Shown one piece after another: positions 1-11,952 of a DNA stretch of 64,000 nucleotides (position 1 is the first letter of the stretch; each line of letters starts with the position of its first letter). The notes beneath the pieces were generated by a model, which saw only the letters and a program-made list of their open reading frames with translations, was not told the DNA's origin and did not search any database. The stretch covers positions 1-64,000 of the forward strand of contig NZ_JAEVHL010000013.1 of assembly GCF_016803395.1 (NCBI RefSeq), in the 5' to 3' direction. Source of the DNA: Micromonospora tarensis. Its GTDB lineage: Bacteria > Actinomycetota > Actinomycetes > Mycobacteriales > Micromonosporaceae. Both the position numbers and the translations under genes were made by a program.

Positions 1-43
1 AGCGCGAGCCCGGCCGGCGCAAGCCCGGTCAGCGCCGGCCGGG

Positions 44-1483
44 TCAGCGCAGGCCGGCGGCGGCGAGGAGGTTGCCCTGGGGGAGCGCCGGGAGGGCCCG
101 TCCCTGGGACATGCGCTGCTCGGCGCGCTCGTTGGTGAACGTGGCGTCGGTGGCGATGGCGGCGGCGTAGCTGGCGGCGGTGCGCTGGGCGATCGCCGCC
201 CAGCCGTACTGGTCGTTGACCATCCGGCGGGCGCGGCGGGCCATCTCGCGGGCACGGTCCGGGTCGGACAGCAGGGCGTCCACGGCGTCGGTCAGGCCGG
301 CCGGGTCGTGCGGGCGGAAGGTCATCCCGGTGACGCCCGACTCGACGATCTCGGCGAGGCCGCCGGTGGCGGCGACGGCCAGGGGAGCGCCGGCCGCGGC
401 GCCCTCCAGGGCCACCATGCCGAACGGTTCGTAGATGCTCGGCACCGCGAAGCAGTCGGAAGCGGCCATCAGCGCCGGCAGGTCGGTGCCGCCGAGGAAG
501 CCGGGCATGGTGACCATGCCGCCCAGACCACGGCGGTGCACCTCGGCCTCCAGTTCGGCGCGGTACGGGCCGTCGCCGGCGATCACGGCACGCAGCCCGG
601 GGTGGCGTTCCCGCAGCCGGGGCAGGGCGGCGATCAGGTGCTGCACGCCCTTCTCGTACACCAGTCGGCCGGCGAAGGTGACCAGCGGGCCGTCCCCGGC
701 GAACCGGGCCCGGGCGGCGGCGACCGCGCGGGCGGGCACCCGCCAGCGGTGCGGCTCCACCCCGTTGGCTACCACGTCGACCCGCCCGGCCGGTACGCCG
801 AAGAGCGCGTTCACCTCGTCGCGCATGTAGCCGGAGCAGACGATCACCCGGTTGGACTCGCTGCTGAGCCACTGTTCGACGCCGTGGATGGTGCGGTTCA
901 TCTCCTCCGGCAGCCAGCCCTGGTGCCGGCCGGCCTCGGTGGCGTGGATCGTGCTCACCAGCGGGATGTCCAGGTGCTCGCGCAACGTCATCGCGGTGTG
1001 CGCGACCAGCCAGTCGTGGGCGTGGATGACGTCGTAGGAACCCGCCTGGGTGGCGCGCAGTGCGGTGCGGGTGAGGGTGTGGTTGAACGCCATCGTCCAG
1101 GCCAGCAGCGAGCCGGTGGCCAGGGGGAAGGTGACCGGGTCCTCCGGGGCGCGCAGGATGCGCACGCCGTCGGCGTACTCCTCCAGGGGTGCGCCCTCGC
1201 TGTGCCGGGTGACGACGGTGACCTCGTGGCCGGCGGCGGCGAGGGCCACCGACAGGGCGTGCACGTGGCGACCGAGGCCGCCGACGAGCACCGGCGGGTA
1301 CTCCCAGGAGAGCATGAGGATGCGGCGGGTCTGCGGGGGCACCCCGGGGCCGGACTGCGTCGGCACTGGCGTGCCGGGCTGCGCGGCGAGACCGGGCTGC
1401 GCGGGGGGCCGGGAGGTGAGGGTGGGCCGGTGGGCCCGGTCCTTGGTGGCGGCGAGCTGCTCGTCGACCCGCAGGGTCGTCAC
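44..1483 (-). CDS. Family-4 glycosyltransferase (glycogen synthase/maltosyltransferase-like)
   Basis: This is a GT-B fold retaining glycosyltransferase. The N-terminal Rossmann half opens with LSWEYPPVLVGGLGRHV, the glycine-rich start shared with GlgA/GlgM-type enzymes. The C-terminal half carries the E-x7-E nucleotide-sugar motif in YEPFGMVALEG (about residue 350). The frame stays open upstream to a GTG at 1669, but that extension is low-complexity and has no ribosome site. A GTG at 1483 preceded by GGAG six bases upstream is the more likely start, giving about 479 residues. It is divergent from the glgX-treY-treZ operon, which suggests a role in building or extending alpha-glucan (inference). 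The donor sugar cannot be read from sequence. Confidence 0.85.
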   Translation of the reverse strand: MTTLRVDEQLAATKDRAHRPTLTSRPPAQPGLAAQPGTPVPTQSGPGVPPQTRRILMLSWEYPPVLVGGLGRHVHALSVALAAAGHEVTVVTRHSEGAPLEEYADGVRILRAPEDPVTFPLATGSLLAWTMAFNHTLTRTALRATQAGSYDVIHAHDWLVAHTAMTLREHLDIPLVSTIHATEAGRHQGWLPEEMNRTIHGVEQWLSSESNRVIVCSGYMRDEVNALFGVPAGRVDVVANGVEPHRWRVPARAVAAARARFAGDGPLVTFAGRLVYEKGVQHLIAALPRLRERHPGLRAVIAGDGPYRAELEAEVHRRGLGGMVTMPGFLGGTDLPALMAASDCFAVPSIYEPFGMVALEGAAAGAPLAVAATGGLAEIVESGVTGMTFRPHDPAGLTDAVDALLSDPDRAREMARRARRMVNDQYGWAAIAQRTAASYAAAIATDATFTNERAEQRMSQGRALPALPQGNLLAAAGLR

Positions 1484-1795
1484 ATCAATCTCCGTCCGTG
1501 CAGGGTGGGGCGCGCCGGCGTCAGTGGCGGCGGAGTGAGAGGTGTAGAGGTGGCCGAGGGCCTGGCGGACGCGCGCGAACGGTTGTCCCCGGTCAAGGAA
1601 AGGGCATCGGGACGAAGAACGCATCTCGAAAACGGCCATCGTGACGGAGGACACCTGAGGGTTTAACACAGATCAGACGGGTGGTTTCCGGTCACCGCTG
1701 AAAGGATGGATTGGCGCGGTCGGGCCGGGGGCACTACCCGCTTGCGCGCGGGCAGCGTCGGCCGGCGCGCACATCACCATGGTTGAGGGAGCGAC
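1484..1795. promoter_or_regulatory. Divergent intergenic region between the glycosyltransferase and glgX
   Basis: This stretch of about 310 bases separates two divergent genes of glucan metabolism and should hold both promoters. Part of it is read through by the upstream extension of the glycosyltransferase frame. A GAGGGAG ribosome site lies just before the glgX ATG. I could not pick convincing -35/-10 pairs or an operator. Confidence 0.4.
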
Positions 1796-3913
<2,118 letters not shown>

Positions 3914-3914
3914 G

Positions 3915-6221
3915 ATGCCGGCCACCCCTCCGAAGGCCACCTACCGCGTCCAGGTCCGCCCCGGGTTCGACCTGGACGCGACCGCCGCGATCGTCGACTA
4001 CCTGGACGACCTCGGCGTCAGCCACCTCTACACCGCCCCGCTGTTGACCGCCACCCCCGGCTCCCCGCACGGCTACGACGTGGTCGACCACCGGGCCGTG
4101 AGCCCTGAGCTGGGCGGGGAGGCCGCGCGGCAGCGGCTGCTGCGCGCGCTGCGCGACAAGCAGCTCGGCCTGGTCGTCGACATCGTGCCCAACCACGCCG
4201 GGGTCGCCGTCCCGGCCGCCAACCCGGCCTGGTGGGACGTGCTGCGCCGGGGGCGCGACTCGGGGTACGCCGACTGGTTCGACATCGACTGGGACCGGGG
4301 CCGGCTGCTGCTGCCGGTGCTGGCCGACGACCCGGCCGCCCTGGACGACCTCAAGCTTGTCGACGGGGAGCTGCGCTACCACGAGCACCGCTTCCCGGTC
4401 GCCGACGGCACCGGCGACGGCGACGCCCGCGCCGTGCACGACCGGCAGCACTACGAGCTGGTCTCCTGGCGTCGCGGTGACGCCGAGCTGACGTACCGCC
4501 GGTTCTTCGCCATCACCGGCCTGGCCGGCCTGCGGGTGGAGGACCCGGCGGTGTTCGCCGCCACCCACGAGCTGATCCTGCGCTGGGCCGCCGCCGGGGA
4601 GGTCGACGGCATCCGGGTCGACCACCCGGACGGCCTGCGTGACCCGGCCGGCTACCTGGCCCGGTTGCGCCAGGCCGCGCCGCAGACCTGGCTGGTGGTG
4701 GAGAAGATCCTGGAGTACGGCGAGGAGCTGCCGGACTGGCCGGTGGACGGCACCACCGGCTACGACTCCCTGGCCGCGGTCGGCGGGCTCTTCGTCGACA
4801 CCGACGCCGAGGGCGACTTCACCGTGCTGGACACCCAGCTGACCGGGCGGCACACCTCCTGGGAGGACCTGACCCACGCCACCAAATTGGCCGCCGCCAC
4901 GAAGCTGCTCGCCGCCGAGCTGACCCGGTTGGCCGCCCTCGCTCCCGAGGTGCCGACCGAGCAGGCCCGCGCGGCGCTCGCCGAGCTGGCCGCCGCGTTC
5001 CCGGTCTACCGGGGCTACCCGCCGCACGGCGCCCGGCACCTCGCCACCGCCCGCTCCGAGGCCGGCCGCCGCCGCCCCGACCTGGTTGTCGCCCTGGACG
5101 CGGTCACCCGCCGGCTGCGCAACCCCGACGACGAGCTGGCCCAGCGGTTCCCGCAGCTCACCGGCGCGGTGATGGCCAAGGGCGTGGAGGACACCGCGTT
5201 CTACCGCTGGTCCCGGTTCGTGGCGCTCAACGAGGTGGGCGACAGCCCCGCGTACTTCGGGGTGTCGCCGGCGGAGTTCCACCGCTTCGCCACCGCCCAG
5301 CAGGTCCGCTGGCCGGCGACGATGACCACCCTCTCCACCCACGACACCAAGCGCGGCGAGGACGTCCGCGCCCGGCTCGCCGTGCTCAGCGAGCTGCCGG
5401 GCCGGTGGGCCGAGCAGGTCAAGGCCTGGATGGAGTACGCCCCGCTGCCCGACCCGGCATTCGCCCACCTGCTCTGGCAGACCGCCGTCGGCGCGTGGCC
5501 GATCGAGCGGGAGCGGCTGCACGCGTACGTCGAGAAGGCGGCCCGGGAGGCCGCGGCGTCGACCAGTTGGGCGGACCCGGACCCGGCCTTCGAGCAGGCG
5601 CTGCACGACGTGGTCGACCTGATGTACGACGACCCGAGCCTGCACGACGAGCTGACCGAACTCGCCGCCGCCATCACCCCGGCCGGCTGGTGCAACTCAC
5701 TCGGGCAGAAGCTGGTCCAGCTCACCATGCCCGGCGTGCCCGACACCTACCAGGGCACCGAGCTGTGGGACAACTCCCTGGTCGACCCGGACAACCGCCG
5801 GCCGGTCGACTTCGACGTACGCCGGGAGATGCTGGCACGCCTGGACGGCGGCTGGCGTCCCCCGGTCGACACCGACGGAGCGGCGAAGCTGCTCGTGGTG
5901 TCGCGGACGCTGCGGTTGCGGCGGGCGCACCCGGAGCTGTTCACCTCCTACCGGCCGGTGCCGGCGCACGGGCCGGTGAGCCGGCACGTGGTGGCGTTCG
6001 ACAGGGGTGGCGTGATCGCCGTGGCGACCCGGCTCCCGCTGGGTCTGGCACGGGCCGGTGGCTGGTGTGACACAGCCCTGTCGCTTCCTGTTAACGAGAT
6101 GAAGGACCTGTTCACCGGCCGGGTCTACAGTGGCGGGGAGACGCCGCTGCACGACCTTCTGGCCGACTATCCCGTCGCGCTGCTGGCTCCTCCCACCGCT
6201 TCCGTGGAGGCTGCGTCATGA
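3915..6221 (+). CDS. treY: Malto-oligosyltrehalose synthase TreY
   Basis: A GH13_26 enzyme of 768 residues that converts the reducing-end alpha-1,4 bond of maltodextrin into the alpha,alpha-1,1 bond of maltooligosyl trehalose. The start TYRVQVRPGFDLDATAAIVD and the early SHLYTAPLL segment are typical. Catalytic regions include GIRVDHPDGL (about residue 231), VVEKIL with the acid Glu (about 262) and STHDTKR (about 474). The C-terminal GVPDTYQGTELWD is a family hallmark. The ATG overlaps the TGAG end of glgX and the stop overlaps treZ by four bases (ATGA), so the three genes form a tight operon. Confidence 0.97.
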   Translation: MPATPPKATYRVQVRPGFDLDATAAIVDYLDDLGVSHLYTAPLLTATPGSPHGYDVVDHRAVSPELGGEAARQRLLRALRDKQLGLVVDIVPNHAGVAVPAANPAWWDVLRRGRDSGYADWFDIDWDRGRLLLPVLADDPAALDDLKLVDGELRYHEHRFPVADGTGDGDARAVHDRQHYELVSWRRGDAELTYRRFFAITGLAGLRVEDPAVFAATHELILRWAAAGEVDGIRVDHPDGLRDPAGYLARLRQAAPQTWLVVEKILEYGEELPDWPVDGTTGYDSLAAVGGLFVDTDAEGDFTVLDTQLTGRHTSWEDLTHATKLAAATKLLAAELTRLAALAPEVPTEQARAALAELAAAFPVYRGYPPHGARHLATARSEAGRRRPDLVVALDAVTRRLRNPDDELAQRFPQLTGAVMAKGVEDTAFYRWSRFVALNEVGDSPAYFGVSPAEFHRFATAQQVRWPATMTTLSTHDTKRGEDVRARLAVLSELPGRWAEQVKAWMEYAPLPDPAFAHLLWQTAVGAWPIERERLHAYVEKAAREAAASTSWADPDPAFEQALHDVVDLMYDDPSLHDELTELAAAITPAGWCNSLGQKLVQLTMPGVPDTYQGTELWDNSLVDPDNRRPVDFDVRREMLARLDGGWRPPVDTDGAAKLLVVSRTLRLRRAHPELFTSYRPVPAHGPVSRHVVAFDRGGVIAVATRLPLGLARAGGWCDTALSLPVNEMKDLFTGRVYSGGETPLHDLLADYPVALLAPPTASVEAAS

Positions 6222-7942
6222 CCGAATTCACCGTCTGGGCACCGGACGCGACGCGGGTGCGACTGCGCCTGGCGGGCGACACCGACCACGAGATGCGCGC
6301 CACCGCCGACGGCTGGTGGCGGGTCGAGGTGCCCGACGCGGGCGCCGACTACTCCTTTCTGCTGAACGACGAGGAAACCGCCCTGCCGGACCCCCGGTCA
6401 CCGTGGCAGCCTGCGGGGGTGCACGGGCCGAGCCGCCGCTACGACCACGCCGCCTACGCGTGGTCCGACAGCGCGTGGACCGGCCGGCAACTGCCCGGCA
6501 GCATCCTCTACGAGCTGCACATCGGCACCTTCACCCCGGAAGGCACCTTCGACGCGGCCATCGACCGCCTCGACCACCTCGTCAGCCTCGGTGTCGACCT
6601 GATCGAACTGCTCCCGGTCAACGCCTTCAACGGCGAACACAACTGGGGGTACGACGGGGTCTGCTGGTACGCCCCGCACGAGCCCTACGGCGGCCCCGAT
6701 GGGCTGAAACGGTTCGTCGACGCCGCTCACGCTCGCGGGTTGGGGGTGATCCTCGACGTTGTCTACAACCATTTCGGGCCCTCCGGGGCCTACGCGCCGC
6801 GGTTCGGCCCGTACCTGGCCGAGCAGAGCAACAGCTGGGGCCGCTCGGTCAACCTGGACGGCCCGCACTCCGACGAGGTCCGCCGCTACATCATCGACAG
6901 CGTGCTCATGTGGCTGCGCGACTACCACATCGACGGGCTGCGCCTGGACGCCGTGCACGCGCTGCCCGACACCCGCGCGGTGCCGCTGCTCGAAGAGCTG
7001 GCCATCGAGGTCGAGTCGTTGTCGACGCACCTGGGCCGGCCGTTGTCCCTCATCGCCGAATCCGACCTCAACGATCCCCGGCTGATCACGCCTCGGGAGG
7101 CGGGCGGGTTCGGGCTGCACGCCCAGTGGAACGACGACGCCCACCACGCGCTGCACACGCTGCTGACCGGGGAGCGGCAGGGGTACTACGGCGACTTCGG
7201 CTCCCTGGAGACGCTGTCGGACGTGCTGACGGGTGGGTTCTTCCACGCGGGGACGTGGTCGAGCTTCCGTAATCGTCACCACGGTCGGCCGCTGGATGCC
7301 CGCGTTCCTGGTCATCGGCTGGTGGCCTACTTGCAGAACCATGATCAGATCGGGAACCGGGCTACCGGGGATCGGATCTCGGCGTCGTTGTCGCCTGCGT
7401 TGCTGCGGGTGGGGGCTGTGCTGCTGCTGACCGCGCCGTTCACTCCGATGCTGTTCATGGGGGAGGAGTGGGCGGCTTCCACGCCGTGGCAGTTCTTCAC
7501 GTCGCATCCGGAGCCGGAGTTGGCTTCCGCGGTGCGGAACGGGCGGCGGCGGGAGTTCGCGGCGCACGGGTGGCCGGAGGGGGACGTGCCCGATCCGCAG
7601 GACCCGGAGACGTTCGTGCGGTCGCGGTTGGACTGGGCGGAGCTGGATAAGCCTGAGCACCGGGAGATGTTGGCGTTCTACCAGCGGTTGATCGGGTTGC
7701 GGCGGTCTCTGCCTGACCTGTCTGATCCTCGGATGCATGCGGTTTCGGTGCAGCACGGGGACCAGTTCCTGCTGATGCGGCGGGGGGACACTCTGGTTGT
7801 CGCCAACTTTGCTGGGCGGGGCCAGGGGGTGTCGCTGCCCGGGGTGGCTCGGCGGGTGCTGCTGGCTACGGGCGAGGGCGTCACGGTGATGCGGGACCGG
7901 ATCCAGTTGCCAGCGGAGACTGCGGCGATCGTGGCGCTCTGA
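6218..7942 (+). CDS. treZ: Malto-oligosyltrehalose trehalohydrolase TreZ
   Basis: A GH13_10 enzyme of 574 residues that cleaves the alpha-1,4 bond next to the trehalose unit made by TreY, releasing trehalose. An N-terminal CBM48-like domain (FTVWAPDATRVRLRLAG) is followed by the barrel with LRLDAVHAL (nucleophile, about 242), AESDLND (acid, about 281) and QNHDQIGNRA (about 373). LFMGEEWAASTPWQFF is characteristic of the family. It is the last gene of glgX-treY-treZ. Codon use becomes less GC-extreme after about 7280 without breaking the frame. Confidence 0.97.
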   Translation: MTEFTVWAPDATRVRLRLAGDTDHEMRATADGWWRVEVPDAGADYSFLLNDEETALPDPRSPWQPAGVHGPSRRYDHAAYAWSDSAWTGRQLPGSILYELHIGTFTPEGTFDAAIDRLDHLVSLGVDLIELLPVNAFNGEHNWGYDGVCWYAPHEPYGGPDGLKRFVDAAHARGLGVILDVVYNHFGPSGAYAPRFGPYLAEQSNSWGRSVNLDGPHSDEVRRYIIDSVLMWLRDYHIDGLRLDAVHALPDTRAVPLLEELAIEVESLSTHLGRPLSLIAESDLNDPRLITPREAGGFGLHAQWNDDAHHALHTLLTGERQGYYGDFGSLETLSDVLTGGFFHAGTWSSFRNRHHGRPLDARVPGHRLVAYLQNHDQIGNRATGDRISASLSPALLRVGAVLLLTAPFTPMLFMGEEWAASTPWQFFTSHPEPELASAVRNGRRREFAAHGWPEGDVPDPQDPETFVRSRLDWAELDKPEHREMLAFYQRLIGLRRSLPDLSDPRMHAVSVQHGDQFLLMRRGDTLVVANFAGRGQGVSLPGVARRVLLATGEGVTVMRDRIQLPAETAAIVAL

Positions 7943-7977
7943 ACGCCGCGTGAAGCTCTCAGCGGACGACCGGGATA

Positions 7978-8283
7978 CTACCGGCTGTCCTGACCGGAAG
8001 CGACTGTCAGCAAATTCTTGTAGAATTCGACAATATCGGGACGATCTTCATCCACCTGACTAAGACACCGATTGACGCCAGCCTGCAACGCGGCGCTTAT
8101 TCTGCTGCCGCGTTCCGGTCCTAAAGCGACGATGTTGAGATATGACATCGCGCTGGCAGGTAGCAGGTGCAGGGCCAGATCGTCGTCAGTGATCATGCCG
8201 GCCGGCATGGACTCGACGATGAGGTCGAACGTTGCCCCCCTGATATACCACTCTCTGTCCTTGTCGAAGATTACTATCATCAT
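7978..8283 (-). CDS. Hypothetical protein, 101 residues
   Basis: I do not recognise this family. The protein begins MMIVIFDKDREWYIRGATFDLIVES and contains a predicted alpha-helical second half. It has no signal peptide, membrane segment or cysteine-rich motif. A GGAGG ribosome site nine bases before the ATG pair supports the start. It converges on treZ and has lower GC and more AT-ending codons than the trehalose operon, like the following regulator island. It may be an immunity-type or cargo gene of acquired DNA, but nothing in the sequence proves this. Confidence 0.6.
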   Translation of the reverse strand: MMIVIFDKDREWYIRGATFDLIVESMPAGMITDDDLALHLLPASAMSYLNIVALGPERGSRISAALQAGVNRCLSQVDEDRPDIVEFYKNLLTVASGQDSR

Positions 8284-8636
8284 CGCTCGGTGCCTCCGTT
8301 CTCGGGCAACGGACGGTTAGCTCTCCCAGGCTGCGGTGCTGACCGGTTCGCGGACCACGTCGCGCAGGGCCTGCTGACGCTAGCGAAACTGTCGAGATAG
8401 CTCTACTTAAAATCTTGTTGACTGCACTGGTTGCGGGACACCCAACCAGGATCACGTTGGGTAACGCCGACCGCGGGTTCAGCCCCTGCTGAGCGGTGAC
8501 TGTTCGGTGGTGCGGCGTGCCAGGGGCAGCAGCACGTTCCCGCTCAGCGTCACTACTTCGGTGCTCTGCGGTGTAGCGTGCGTGGGTAGCGGCTTAGCGC
8601 CGCTGCCCAGTCCTTGACCTGGGGGTGGCCGTAGGC
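8284..8636. promoter_or_regulatory. Intergenic region between a hypothetical gene and XRE regulator 1
   Basis: About 350 bases with no gene, AT-richer than its surroundings. Two dyads are visible. ACCCAAC and GTTGGGT form an inverted repeat with a nine-base spacer at 8440-8462. GGTAGCGGC pairs with GCCGCTGCC at 8585-8607 in what would be the leader of the regulator. Either could be an operator. The region must carry the divergent promoters. Confidence 0.4.
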
Positions 8637-9827
8637 ATGGCGAAAAAGCCAGAAACCATCGGTGCCAGGATCCGGTACTGGCGTATGCGCCGTGGCGGCA
8701 TGACTCAAGCCGTCCTCGCTGGGCTCGCTGGCGTCACTCAGTCGTACGTGTCGCAGGTGGAGTCGGGTCGGAAGAACATCGACCGTCGGTCCACTCTGGT
8801 CGCTCTTGCCGCAGCGCTCCAGGTGACGGTGGCTGACCTGCTCGGCCAAGGCACCGAGTCCGGCGATCCGGCCCGCGAAAGCGCTGCCGAATGCGTGCCG
8901 GCCATCTGGTCGGCTCTGATCGAGATTGAGGACGGCGAACGCCGTCCGGCGACCTACGCGGTTGACCGCTTGGCGGCCGAAATCACCCGAGCCGACCAAC
9001 TTCGCAACGCCTGTAATTACCCGGCGATGGCCCGGTTGCTCCCGGGCCTACTGCTCGAAGCCGCCGCCGTGGGCGGGACGACGCTCGCTCAGGTTGCCTA
9101 CCTGGCCTCTACCTGTATCCGGCACCTCGGCTATCGCCACTTGGCCCTCAACGCCGCTCGGATATCCGTATCCGCTGCGGAGGATGTCGAGGACCCGGCA
9201 TGGATCGGCGCCTCCCGCTTCGTGTATGCGCAGAGCCTGCCGATCGAATCCGCGCGCCTAGCGGCCACAGCTGCCGACCGGTCTGTGGTGGAGCTTCAGA
9301 GAGATGCCGCCGACGTTCGGGTGCGGCAGATGCTCGGCCAGCTCCACCTCATGGCTGCGCTTGCCTCGGCAGTGGATGCTCGTCCGGATGTCGCTCGTGA
9401 CCACCTCGCCGAAGCCGCGCGCGAGGCGGAAAGGCTGGGCGATCCGGCCGACGGCGGCGGCTTCAACGGTTGCTGCTTCGGTCCTACGAACGTCGAGCTC
9501 TGGAAGATGTCGATTGCGGCAGAGCAGGGCGAGTCCGGCAAGGTGATAGAACTGTCCAGGGCGATACGGCCTCAGGTGCTCAAGGCATCCAATCGCCAAC
9601 TGTCTTACTGGCTTGATATTGGCCGAGCGCTCTCGGACGGCGGTCGCAGAGATGTTGAGGCTCTCGCTGCGTTCGTGCGGGCTGAGCGGGCAGCGCCCAT
9701 CCCGTTCGCCATCAATCCTCTCGCCCGTGATGCCGTGGTGACCTTGGCTCAGCGTGCCCAGCGCCGAGCCATCCCCGACGAGTTGCGCCTGCTCGCCGGC
9801 CGCATCGGCATCAATCTGGCCTCGTAA
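8637..9827 (+). CDS. XRE-family helix-turn-helix regulator 1
   Basis: A 396-residue cytoplasmic regulator. The N-terminal 70 residues form a Cro/C1-type helix-turn-helix (MTQAVLAGLAGVTQSYVSQVESGRK). The rest is an alpha-helical TPR-like region typical of large actinomycete XRE proteins that sense a ligand or peptide. The ATG at 8637 is preferred over the GTG at 8625 because the paralogue at 10716 starts at the matching position with the same GGGG-containing leader. It is closely similar to that paralogue over its full length, and both end with INLA followed by a single residue. The pair flanks a hypothetical membrane-anchored gene, which suggests a duplication. The target genes are not evident. 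Confidence 0.9.
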   Translation: MAKKPETIGARIRYWRMRRGGMTQAVLAGLAGVTQSYVSQVESGRKNIDRRSTLVALAAALQVTVADLLGQGTESGDPARESAAECVPAIWSALIEIEDGERRPATYAVDRLAAEITRADQLRNACNYPAMARLLPGLLLEAAAVGGTTLAQVAYLASTCIRHLGYRHLALNAARISVSAAEDVEDPAWIGASRFVYAQSLPIESARLAATAADRSVVELQRDAADVRVRQMLGQLHLMAALASAVDARPDVARDHLAEAAREAERLGDPADGGGFNGCCFGPTNVELWKMSIAAEQGESGKVIELSRAIRPQVLKASNRQLSYWLDIGRALSDGGRRDVEALAAFVRAERAAPIPFAINPLARDAVVTLAQRAQRRAIPDELRLLAGRIGINLAS

Positions 9828-9869
9828 CTGCCCGTATTTAAAGCATCACTGTTCCTGCTGTTCAGTCTG

Positions 9870-9885
9870 GGACGTGAGCACGTCC
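9870..9885. repeat. Palindrome GGACGTG-AG-CACGTCC, copy 1
   Basis: A 7-base inverted repeat with a two-base centre lies about 43 bases after the stop of XRE regulator 1. The same 16 bases recur at 11953 after the stop of the second XRE regulator, followed in both places by related sequence (gcggcaac, then cgatc). The match shows that the duplicated unit extends past the genes. It may be an operator for the next gene in each case. Confidence 0.6.
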
Positions 9886-10034
9886 GAGGGCCCCGGCGGC
9901 AACGCTCGATCCGTCGGTGGCACGTGACCACAAACTGACAGCGCGACCGTTTCAGTTTGCCCGAGCGACGTAGCGTGGAAGTCAGTGCCTCCTGACTGAT
10001 GGCATGCTCGACGCACCCTGTGACGAGGAGAGCC

Positions 10035-10613
10035 GTGGACGCGAACTCGGTTACTGCCATCTGCGCAACGGTGATCGCCGTCGCTTCACTTGTGGTTTCG
10101 ATCACGGAGGCAAGAGCAAGCCGACGGCACAACTTCCAATCGGTTCGTCCATTGTTGAGCCTGGACTGCCTCCGGTTGAACAGTGGCCTGGCAGGCATTC
10201 GAATCCGAAATGCCGGCCTTGGCCCGGCTATCATTCGGGCAACTACGCTGTACTTCGACGGCGAGGAAGTCGGGCCATGGGAGAAGCAGGTTGTCGATCC
10301 GCTGCGCGACACGTTCGCGGCCTGGCCAAATTTTTCGACCCTTCGCCCGGGTAAGCCTATTCCGGTCGGCCAGGAACTGATGATCCTTGCGGTAGAGGAC
10401 TACGACCGCACGAGAGATGCCGAATTTTGGGCGGCGGTGACCCAGCGGATCAGGATTCACGTGCAGTATGAATCGATATATGGCAACGAGCGGCAGGGGG
10501 CGTGGTTCGAAGGATCGCCCGCTTATAGAAAGGAGCTTCCCTGGCAAGGAAGAAATGATGCGGGATCGTCGATGGATGACAACGCGCAAACCGAGCCGAG
10601 CCAATCTCTGTAG
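10035..10613 (+). CDS. Membrane-anchored hypothetical protein
   Basis: A protein of about 192 residues of unknown function. It opens VDANSVTAICATVIAVASLVVSITE, a single N-terminal membrane helix followed by a basic stretch (RRH), so the body is predicted cytoplasmic. The rest is a beta-rich domain (LAGIRIRNAGLGPAIIRATTLYFDGEE). This layout recurs in proteins found beside defence or stress genes, but I cannot assign a role. GTG 10035 with GAGGAG just upstream is preferred over the ATG at 9999. Codon use is clearly less GC-biased than in the flanking core genes, suggesting acquired DNA. It sits between the two duplicated XRE regulators. Confidence 0.7.
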   Translation: MDANSVTAICATVIAVASLVVSITEARASRRHNFQSVRPLLSLDCLRLNSGLAGIRIRNAGLGPAIIRATTLYFDGEEVGPWEKQVVDPLRDTFAAWPNFSTLRPGKPIPVGQELMILAVEDYDRTRDAEFWAAVTQRIRIHVQYESIYGNERQGAWFEGSPAYRKELPWQGRNDAGSSMDDNAQTEPSQSL

Positions 10614-10715
10614 TGGCTGCCGTCACGTGCACGCCTTGTCGGTGTACCGTCCATCGTGCGGGGGCAGCATGGCGTGGTGGCTGTCCCGGTCCTCTACCTG
10701 GGGGTTGGCGAAAGC

Positions 10716-11906
10716 ATGGTGACGAAGCCAGACACCATCGGTGCCAGGATCCGGTACTGGCGGATGCGTCGGGGCGGCATGACCCAGGCCGTCCTCGCCG
10801 GGCTCGCCGGTGTCACCCAGTCCTACATCTCGCAGGTCGAATCGGGCCGCAAGACCATCGATCGTCGCTCCACTCTGGTTGCTCTCGCCGCCGCACTTCA
10901 GGTCACGGTGGCCGACCTGCTCGGCCAGGGCACCGAACCCGGCGATCCGGCTCGTGAGAGTGCCGCCGAGTGCGTGCCGGCGATCTGGTCGGCCCTGATC
11001 GAGATCGAGGACGGCGAGCGTCGCCCGTCGACCTACACAGCGGAGCGCCTGGCGGCCGAGATCGCCCGAGCCGACCAGCTCCGCAATTCGTGCAACTACC
11101 CGGCTATGGCGCGGTTGCTCCCGGTCCTGCTGCTCGAAGCCGCCGCCGTGGGCGGCACCACCCTCGTTCAGGTGGCCTACCAAGCGGCCACCTGTCTGCG
11201 GAACCTCGGATACCGCCACCTGGCTCTCAACGCTGCCCGGCTTTCCGGGACGGTCGCCGAGGCCGCTGAGGACCCGGCGTGGATCGCGGCATCCCGTTTC
11301 GCCTACGCGCAGAGCTTGCCGATCGAGTCCGCACCCGTCGCGGCCCGCGCTGCCGACCGATCCTTGACCGAGCTTCAAGCCGACGCCGGCGACGAGCGAG
11401 TCCGACAGATGCTCGGACAACTTCACCTTTCCGCTGCGCTGACCTCGGCCGTGAGCGGTCGCCTGGATGTCACCCGCGATCACCTCGCAGAAGCAGCTCG
11501 CGAGGCGGCGACCCTCGGAGATCCGGTCGACGGTGCGGGCTTCAACGGCTGCGGCTTCGGACCAACCAATGTCGGGCTGTGGGAGATGTCCATCGCCGCC
11601 GAGCAAGGCGAGTCCGGCCGGGTCATCGAGCTGTCCCGGACGGTCCGGCCGCAGGTGCTCGCAGCGTCGATCCGCCAGCAGTCCTACTGGCTTGACCTCG
11701 GTCGCGCCCTGGCTGACGGCGGTCGCCGCGACGCCGAAGCCCTCGCCGCGTTCGTGCAGGCTGAGCGGGCAGCGCCGATCCCGTTTGCGATCAACCCGCT
11801 CGCTCGCGACGCCGTGGTGACGTTGGCGCAGCGCGCCCAGCGTCGAGCCATCCCCGACGAGCTGCGCCTGCTCGCCGGCCGCATCGGCATCAACCTGGCC
11901 GCATAA
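10716..11906 (+). CDS. XRE-family helix-turn-helix regulator 2 (paralogue of the gene at 8637)
   Basis: A 396-residue regulator, the same length as the paralogue at 8637 and alignable end to end without gaps. The helix-turn-helix reads MTQAVLAGLAGVTQSYISQVESGRK, followed by the same TPR-like helical region. Differences are spread over the whole length and this copy has higher GC at third positions, as if it had resided longer in this genome or diverged separately. The ATG at 10716 has a GGGGG-containing leader like its paralogue. A palindrome downstream (11953) is shared as well. It probably regulates the neighbouring hypothetical gene or the next XRE locus (inference). Confidence 0.9.
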   Translation: MVTKPDTIGARIRYWRMRRGGMTQAVLAGLAGVTQSYISQVESGRKTIDRRSTLVALAAALQVTVADLLGQGTEPGDPARESAAECVPAIWSALIEIEDGERRPSTYTAERLAAEIARADQLRNSCNYPAMARLLPVLLLEAAAVGGTTLVQVAYQAATCLRNLGYRHLALNAARLSGTVAEAAEDPAWIAASRFAYAQSLPIESAPVAARAADRSLTELQADAGDERVRQMLGQLHLSAALTSAVSGRLDVTRDHLAEAAREAATLGDPVDGAGFNGCGFGPTNVGLWEMSIAAEQGESGRVIELSRTVRPQVLAASIRQQSYWLDLGRALADGGRRDAEALAAFVQAERAAPIPFAINPLARDAVVTLAQRAQRRAIPDELRLLAGRIGINLAA

Positions 11907-11952
11907 CTGCCAGTAATCACCCCATCACCAATCCGCCCTACTGTCCGGTTTG